A stretch of DNA of 64,000 bases from Deferribacteres bacterium (GTDB taxonomy: Bacteria; Chrysiogenota; Deferribacteres; Deferribacterales; Geovibrionaceae). The notes beneath the pieces were generated by a model that worked only from the letters and a program-made list of their open reading frames with translations, did no database searches and was not told where the DNA came from. Position 1 is the first letter of the stretch; each line of letters starts with the position of its first letter. A program made the position numbers and the translations under genes. The DNA lies in assembly GCA_023395255.1 (NCBI GenBank), contig JAEWZN010000013.1, positions 1 to 64,000 of the forward strand, given 5' to 3'. Below, piece after piece: positions 62,996 to 64,000 of the stretch.

Positions 62996-64000
62996 ATGAA
63001 CAAAAAAAACAAGAGCCCTGAAACCCTTTTTCACTCATTTCTTCAGTCAGTAGACAGACATAAAAACAACACAGCATTCATATACAGATCAGCGGAGCAG
63101 GAACACAAAGTTACTTTTGAGAAACTTTTTGAGGATGTCCTGATCCTTTCCCGTGCTTTTGCGGATAAAAAGATTGTGAAGGACACCCGTGTCCTCCTCC
63201 TTTCGGACAACCGTTATGCATGGATAGTGACTGACCTTGCCCTCACTTCTCTGGGTGCGATCAGCGTTCCGCGAGGCAGCGAATGCCCTGAGCAGGAGCT
63301 TGCCTTCATCATGGAGCATTCCGGCTGCGAGTTCATTATCTTTGAGACTGAAAAGCTTTATGACGATCACAAAGCCTTTATAAATACTCTGGACAGGGTA
63401 AAAGGCATATTCATAATGGAAGGGGAACACAGGCATAAAATTTTCTCCCGTGTTTATACCTATAACGAACTTCTTACGGACAGAACCATATCGGATGAGG
63501 ACATAGCCCGTTTCAGAGCCAGAAAGCATAAGCTTTTCAAGGAAGATGTCTTCACACTTATCTATACATCAGGAACAACAGGCGTGCCCAAAGGGGTTAT
63601 GCTCACGCACGACAATATAATGTTCAATCTTGAGGTTATTCCATGGCTTATCGCGCTCAGGCCGGATGATACATGGCTTTCCATCCTTCCTACTTGGCAT
63701 ATTTTTGAGCGCGCCGCGGAATATGCGGCACTTATGAGCGGCTGCTGTACCATCTATTCATCAATCAAAACCTTTTCCGCAGACCTTGAGCATTACAGAC
63801 CGACGATTGTGGCAACTGTTCCACGCTTGTGGGAGTCTATGTACACCAAGGTTAATGCCGCTCTTGAAAAGCAGGGAAAAGCAAAACACAGAATATTCAG
63901 CGCACTTGTGTCAGTCTCCTCAGCCTACAGAAGAAACAAACGCCGCCTGAAAGGGCAGCTTCCTGTTTTTGAAAAAGAACCCGCAATGAAGAAATTTATC
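62996..64000 (+). CDS. Long-chain acyl-CoA synthetase (3' end outside window)
   Basis: The first 335 residues of an AMP-forming synthetase that activates fatty acids as acyl-AMP and then acyl-CoA. The AMP-binding motif YTSGTTGVPKGVMLTH is complete, followed by LSILPTWHIFERAAEYAALMSGC, as in FadD/FAA-type enzymes. The frame is open to base 64000. Three tandem possible starts, GTG 62990, GTG 62993 and ATG 62996, follow CGGGAT; ATG is chosen. TATAAT at 62958-62963 may be its -10, without a clear -35. Confidence 0.92.
   Translation, partial: MNKKNKSPETLFHSFLQSVDRHKNNTAFIYRSAEQEHKVTFEKLFEDVLILSRAFADKKIVKDTRVLLLSDNRYAWIVTDLALTSLGAISVPRGSECPEQELAFIMEHSGCEFIIFETEKLYDDHKAFINTLDRVKGIFIMEGEHRHKIFSRVYTYNELLTDRTISDEDIARFRARKHKLFKEDVFTLIYTSGTTGVPKGVMLTHDNIMFNLEVIPWLIALRPDDTWLSILPTWHIFERAAEYAALMSGCCTIYSSIKTFSADLEHYRPTIVATVPRLWESMYTKVNAALEKQGKAKHRIFSALVSVSSAYRRNKRRLKGQLPVFEKEPAMKKFI

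Noticed and set aside
1..64000. tRNA, rRNA, insertion sequences, prophage or integrase genes
   Set aside because: None recognised in any spacer or frame; all larger frames are accounted for by the listed genes.

Overview
The window is a gene-dense chromosomal segment of a Gram-negative bacterium with mid-range G+C. It shows LptE, a TonB-dependent receptor, lipoproteins, a periplasmic lytic transglycosylase and NtrYX/PhoBR-type two-component pairs. Frequent TTG/GTG starts, long runs of 4-17 nt gene overlaps, a Gram-positive-type LexA box and the gene content suggest a deep-branching diderm, most likely Deferribacterota (Geovibrio/Denitrovibrio/Seleniivibrio-like). That placement is inference from memory of family sequences, not a search. 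I see no rRNA, tRNA, IS element, prophage or CRISPR array.

Layout. 1-6.9 kb: translation/RNA operon infB (5' cut off)-ylxP-rbfA-truB-rpsO-pnp. 6.9-9.4 kb: M16 protease, dut, TauE/SafE permease. 9.4-9.9 kb: YefM/YoeB-type toxin-antitoxin pair. 10-14.9 kb: glucan phosphorylase, hotdog thioesterase, macrodomain, MFS transporter. 15-18.3 kb: Bax-inhibitor-like membrane protein, pgeF, yggS, yggT. 18.3-34 kb: a long run of forward genes (PIN-TRAM, ispD, C45 hydrolase, M50 protease, trpS, scpAB, rluB, queD, queE, TPR protein, NtrY/NtrX-like pair, two FtsX-type permeases). 34.6-40.4 kb, reverse: TonB receptor, methyltransferase and a FecBCD-type ABC importer. 40.6-42.9 kb: SOS cassette lexA-82 aa protein-dinB with its own promoter and LexA box. 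43.3-47.9 kb: TerC, phoU-phoB-phoR-like genes, and a DtxR-like regulator diverging from a Pho-box-like array. 47.9-54.9 kb: trmJ, lytic transglycosylase, sfsA, an AbrB/Doc toxin-antitoxin pair, and holA-lptE-leuS. 55-64 kb: GAF/HD-GYP protein, receiver protein, birA, coaX, TPR lipoprotein, RodZ-like protein, an Asd-like protein, a NifS-like protein with IscU and Nfu, and an acyl-CoA synthetase cut by the window end.

Most notable. (1) The NifS/IscS-like protein beside an intact IscU and Nfu lacks the PLP Schiff-base lysine (Asn201), the neighbouring His and the PLP-contacting Gln, but keeps the active-site Cys324: a predicted non-desulfurase partner of the scaffold. (2) A family of structured intergenic elements, with compensatory stem changes, sits in the 5' leaders of unrelated genes (lexA and the Bax-inhibitor gene) and appears to carry the Shine-Dalgarno sequence with it. 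(3) Several regulatory sites can be read directly: a LexA box just downstream of a strong promoter, four 11-nt-spaced Pho-box-like repeats, a YefM-type operator between the -35 and -10 of a toxin-antitoxin promoter, and a terminator in the leuS leader that may be an attenuator.
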